The notes under the pieces are model-generated. The model had not been told where the DNA came from, ran no database searches, and was given only the letters and a program-made list of their open reading frames with translations. From contig CAZDZL010000015.1 of the NCBI GenBank assembly GCA_964509885.1, forward strand, positions 1 to 64,000: a DNA stretch of 64,000 bases, in the 5' to 3' direction. The number at the start of each line of letters is the position of its first letter. Position 1 is the first letter of the stretch. Below are positions 62,408 through 64,000 of this stretch, in pieces. Made by a program: the position numbers and the translations under genes. Origin of the DNA: Palsa-1447 sp964509885 (GTDB lineage Bacteria; Verrucomicrobiota; Verrucomicrobiia; Opitutales; Opitutaceae).

Positions 62408-64000
62408 GTGATACTCCCAAAGCCCGACCTCGAGGCCCTGCTGAACGCCCGCCACGGATCGCCCCATTCCGTCCTGGGGATGCACCCGTGCACCCACCGC
62501 CGGAGCCGCGGCCTGGTCGTGCGGGCGTTCCTTCGCGACGCCGCGGCCTGCGACGTGGTGCTGACGGGGGCCGAGCCCCCTGCCGCCTTCCCCATGAAGC
62601 TCCTCGCGCCCGAGGGGCTGTTCGAGGTCTTCATCCCCAAGCGCTCCGAGGTGTGCGCGTACGAGCTGCGGGCCGTGTCGGCCGACGGCCGCTCGAGGCA
62701 GTTCAGGGATCCGTACTGCTTCCTGCCCACGCTCGGTGACCAGGACCTCTACCTCTTCAACGAGGGCAACGAGCACCGGATCTACGACAAGCTGGGGGCC
62801 CACGCGCGGGACCTGGGCGGCACGCTCGGAGTCGCCTTCGCGGTGTGGGCGCCGTCGGCGTCCCGCGTGTCGGTCGTCGGCGACTTCAACGGCTGGGACG
62901 GGCGCTACCACCCGATGCGCAGCCTCGGCGCCTCGGGCGTATGGGAGCTGTTCATCCCCGGGATCGCCGAGGGCACGCTCTACAAGTTCGAGCTGCGAGA
63001 CCAGCAGGGCGGAATCCGGGTAAAGACCGACCCCTACGGGACCCGCTTCGAGGGGCCCCCCGGCAACGCGGCGATCACCTGCGACGTGGGCAATTTCCCG
63101 TGGTCGGACGGGGCCTGGATCGCCAGGCGGCGCGCCCAGGCCGGAAAGCCCGACTTCCCGGTCTCGATCTACGAGGTCCACCTGGGCTCCTGGCGCAGGA
63201 AGCCCGAGGAGGGCAACCGCCCGCTCACCTACCGCGAGGCGGCCCCGCTCCTCGCCGACTACGCGACCGAGATGGGGTTCACCCACGTTGAGGTGATGCC
63301 GCTCGCGGAGCACCCCTTCGACGGCTCCTGGGGATACCAGGTGACGGGCTTCTACGCGCCGACCCACAGGTTCGGCTCGCCGTCGGACTTTGCCTGGTTC
63401 GTGGACCACCTGCACGGCCGCGGGATCGGCGTCATCCTGGACTGGGTGCCCGCGCATTTTCCCAAGGACGCGTTCGCGCTCGCCGAGTTCGACGGGACGC
63501 ACCTCTACGAGCACGCCGACCCGAGGCAGGGGGCGCACATGGACTGGGGCACGCTCATCTTCAACTACGGCCGCAACGAGGTGCGCTGCTTCCTGGTCGC
63601 CAACGCGCTTGCCTGGATCGAGCGCTATCATTTGGACGGCCTGCGGGTCGACGCGGTCGCCTCCATGCTCTACCTCGACTATTCGAGGGGGGCGGGGGAG
63701 TGGGTCCCGAACCGCTACGGCGGCCGCGAGAACCTCGAGGCCATCGCCTTCCTGCGCGGCGTGAACGACCTCGTGCACCACTACCACCCCGGGGCCCTCA
63801 TGATCGCCGAGGAGAGCACGTCCTTCCCCGGCGTCACACGGCCGACCTCCGAGGGGGGGCTCGGCTTCGACTACAAGTGGAACATGGGGTGGATGCACGA
63901 CACGCTGGAGTATTTCTCGAAGGAGCCCATCTACCGCCGCTTCCACCAGAACGACCTGACGTTCGGCATGCTCTACCAGTACGCGGAGCGCTTCGTCTCG
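62408..64000 (+). CDS. glgB: 1,4-alpha-glucan branching enzyme, N-terminal part (3' end beyond window)
   Basis: The first 531 codons of a GH13 branching enzyme for glycogen. The N-terminal part has G-S-P-H-S-V-L-G-M-H-P and the CBM48 signature A-V-W-A-P-S-A-S-R-V-S-V-V-G-D-F-N-G-W-D. The catalytic barrel has Y-E-V-H-L-G-S-W, the nucleophile Asp in D-G-L-R-V-D-A-V-A-S-M and the acid/base Glu in M-I-A-E-E-S-T. The start is GTG at 62408, with no ATG upstream of the conserved domain. The frame is open to the window end. Confidence 0.95.
   Translation, partial: MILPKPDLEALLNARHGSPHSVLGMHPCTHRRSRGLVVRAFLRDAAACDVVLTGAEPPAAFPMKLLAPEGLFEVFIPKRSEVCAYELRAVSADGRSRQFRDPYCFLPTLGDQDLYLFNEGNEHRIYDKLGAHARDLGGTLGVAFAVWAPSASRVSVVGDFNGWDGRYHPMRSLGASGVWELFIPGIAEGTLYKFELRDQQGGIRVKTDPYGTRFEGPPGNAAITCDVGNFPWSDGAWIARRRAQAGKPDFPVSIYEVHLGSWRRKPEEGNRPLTYREAAPLLADYATEMGFTHVEVMPLAEHPFDGSWGYQVTGFYAPTHRFGSPSDFAWFVDHLHGRGIGVILDWVPAHFPKDAFALAEFDGTHLYEHADPRQGAHMDWGTLIFNYGRNEVRCFLVANALAWIERYHLDGLRVDAVASMLYLDYSRGAGEWVPNRYGGRENLEAIAFLRGVNDLVHHYHPGALMIAEESTSFPGVTRPTSEGGLGFDYKWNMGWMHDTLEYFSKEPIYRRFHQNDLTFGMLYQYAERFVS

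Noticed and set aside
60380..63946. An antisense open frame of ~1190 codons across ppc and glgB
   Set aside because: Same reasoning: it opposes two well-conserved enzymes and has no recognisable domain.

Overview
The window is a high-GC chromosomal segment from a Gram-negative, free-living bacterium. An LptD homologue shows an outer membrane. The gene set is typical of Verrucomicrobiota, most likely an Opitutales/Opitutaceae-like lineage: many secreted glycoside hydrolases, an ECF sigma factor paired with a Ser/Thr kinase, SIAVLPF-TPR proteins, MenA, ScpA, and phosphoenolpyruvate enzymes. This assignment is inferred from gene content; no rRNA is present. About 53 protein genes, one gene remnant and two tRNAs are supported. 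Intergenic gaps are short except around 36.4-37.5 kb.

Layout. 0-0.7 kb: 3' end of gltX and tRNA-Arg(CCG). 0.8-12.0 kb (minus strand): a TPR membrane protein, a secreted protein with a Pro-Thr repeat tail, a concanavalin-like secreted protein, a GH106 alpha-L-rhamnosidase and a PQQ dehydrogenase with a built-in cytochrome c. 12.2-19 kb: signalling block with a TIR-TPR protein, an ECF sigma factor, a small membrane protein, a Ser/Thr kinase and a small ORF. 19-27.6 kb: a polytopic membrane protein, GH27, a CsgG-like protein, HflX, a response regulator, a lactonase and an MFS carrier. 27.6-34.5 kb: housekeeping genes (ppdK, scpA, trxA, menA, acyP), an unknown acidic protein and a second response regulator. 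34.6-37.5 kb: tRNA-Ser(GCT) followed by a small, lower-GC island bounded by a 25-bp duplication of the tRNA 3' end; it carries a membrane protein and a RelBE-like toxin-antitoxin pair. A decayed TPR gene lies just beyond it.

37.5-41.4 kb: an apiosidase-like GH140 enzyme, a PIG-L deacetylase, a HicA toxin with an unusual Phd-HicB chimeric antitoxin, and a transglutaminase-like protein. 41.6-48.6 kb: a complete L-rhamnose catabolic cluster (rhaT and an AraC regulator divergent from rhaA, an aldolase/dehydrogenase fusion, rhaB). 48.7-55.2 kb: more polysaccharide genes (esterase, GH39, LacI regulator, GH51, zinc alcohol dehydrogenase). 55.2-64 kb: a third response regulator, a small membrane protein, an RsmB-like methyltransferase, lptD, ppc and the 5' part of glgB.

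Taken together, GH106, GH27, GH39, GH51, GH140, the esterase and the deacetylase look like a kit for pectin or hemicellulose side chains. The rha cluster would route released L-rhamnose to DHAP and lactaldehyde/lactate. The most unusual features are the integrase-less tRNA-Ser mini-island, the Phd-HicB fusion with a palindrome at its start codon, and the sigma factor-kinase block with its two attached small genes.
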